Of a DNA stretch of 64,000 bases, positions 63,601-64,000 are shown in pieces. The notes under the pieces were generated by a model that ran no database searches, was not told the DNA's origin, and saw only the letters and a list, made by a program, of their open reading frames with translations. The position numbers were made by a program, and so were the translations under genes. The DNA comes from Varroa destructor. Its lineage: Eukaryota; Arthropoda; Arachnida; Mesostigmata; Varroidae. The stretch is from assembly GCF_002443255.2 (NCBI RefSeq), contig NW_019211458.1:32139319-32203318 (forward strand). Reading direction: 5' to 3'. The first letter of the stretch is position 1. Each line of letters begins with the position of its first letter.

Positions 63601-64000
63601 TCCAACGGGTTCAGGCCTCATGTATCTGTCACCAACCAGGGACTCCAATGGAAGGGGATATGTGGCACCACCTCGAGTCGTTGAAGTCGTAAGGATTATT
63701 GCAATGACTGAGCGGGCTCTGTAAGCGTCTGCGTTCCGCACATTGTGCGTGGTTAATCCGGTCCAGCCTGGATACGTCTGTTTGTGATTATTTATGTGTT
63801 AAGACGACTGTGATCCGCGAGCAATATCGGTCAGTCTCTGAGCACACTCTTCTCTAAGTCGTCTGCGAGGTAAATCGTTCATTGAAATAGCTCGACTTCG
63901 ACCGATGCAGCATTCGTGGCGAGGACGAACATGAGTATTTTTACTATCGGTCTTCAAAATAACGTTTTTTTTTCGGGGGCTGAAACTTGTCGATTTTTAT
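60659..64000. other. Stretch without a confirmed gene
   Basis: Plus-strand frames at 60675-60911, 61775-61975, 62341-62529, 62715-62924 and 63501-63692 are all under 80 codons. The one at 62715 has an ATG in good context (ATTAATATGG) and a basic C-terminus, but no domain. A poly(A) run lies near 61418-61430. No RNA gene, repeat family or splice-supported exon was recognised. DNA from 63.5 to 63.9 kb is GC-richer. Confidence 0.5.

Noticed and set aside
1..64000. CRISPR arrays, rRNA, prokaryotic operons, telomere repeats
   Set aside because: None seen: no regularly spaced repeats, no rRNA-like conserved blocks, no clustered same-strand genes and no TTAGG-type arrays.

Overview
This window looks like eukaryotic nuclear DNA from a genome assembly, probably an arthropod. 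It is AT-rich, has no operon-like arrangement, and has long stretches with no open frame above what chance gives. It carries microsatellites and homopolymer tracts, spliceosomal-type donor and acceptor signals, decayed mariner transposons and one 100-N scaffold gap (60559-60658). Nothing points to a bacterium, organelle or plasmid. The species cannot be named from sequence alone; a mite or other chelicerate is only a guess. No complete gene is demonstrable, and most open frames of 60-150 codons are what random sequence of this composition would produce.

The best-supported elements are fossils. Two diverged copies of one mariner family lie at 24.78-25.04 kb and 43.81-44.48 kb. The second still shows the DNA-binding helix-turn-helix, the region around the first catalytic aspartate (now histidine) and a degenerate second-aspartate motif. 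A decayed gene at 27.07-27.97 kb, perhaps with a piece from 26.9 kb, reads through three frames in succession with few stops. It has no transposase or reverse-transcriptase motif, and an endogenous viral nucleoprotein-like fossil is one hypothesis. Weaker decayed coding blocks of unknown kind lie at 29.84-30.62 kb (+), 45.62-46.12 kb (-) and 58.45-58.72 kb (+). A diverged 80-bp direct repeat occurs at 15.42 and 16.12 kb.

A few short open segments sit beside good splice signals and may be exons of intron-rich genes: 40289-40534 (+) has strong sites at both ends and is open throughout; 22119-22310 (-) is a possible first exon with a membrane anchor; 23986-24455 (+) and 32933-33169 (+) are possible terminal exons. 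None could be given a function.

Structured DNA includes a perfect 26-bp palindrome (37852-37877), compact hairpins at 10.77 and 13.72 kb, two interleaved inverted repeats at 50.05-50.13 kb, a C/G-tract cluster at 32.86 kb with G-quadruplex potential, and poly(T) runs of 27, 16 and 21 bases between 53.5 and 59.0 kb. I found no tRNA, rRNA, CRISPR array or prokaryotic element. I did not find a convincing new biological system; the 27 kb fossil and the mariner pair are the parts most worth checking.
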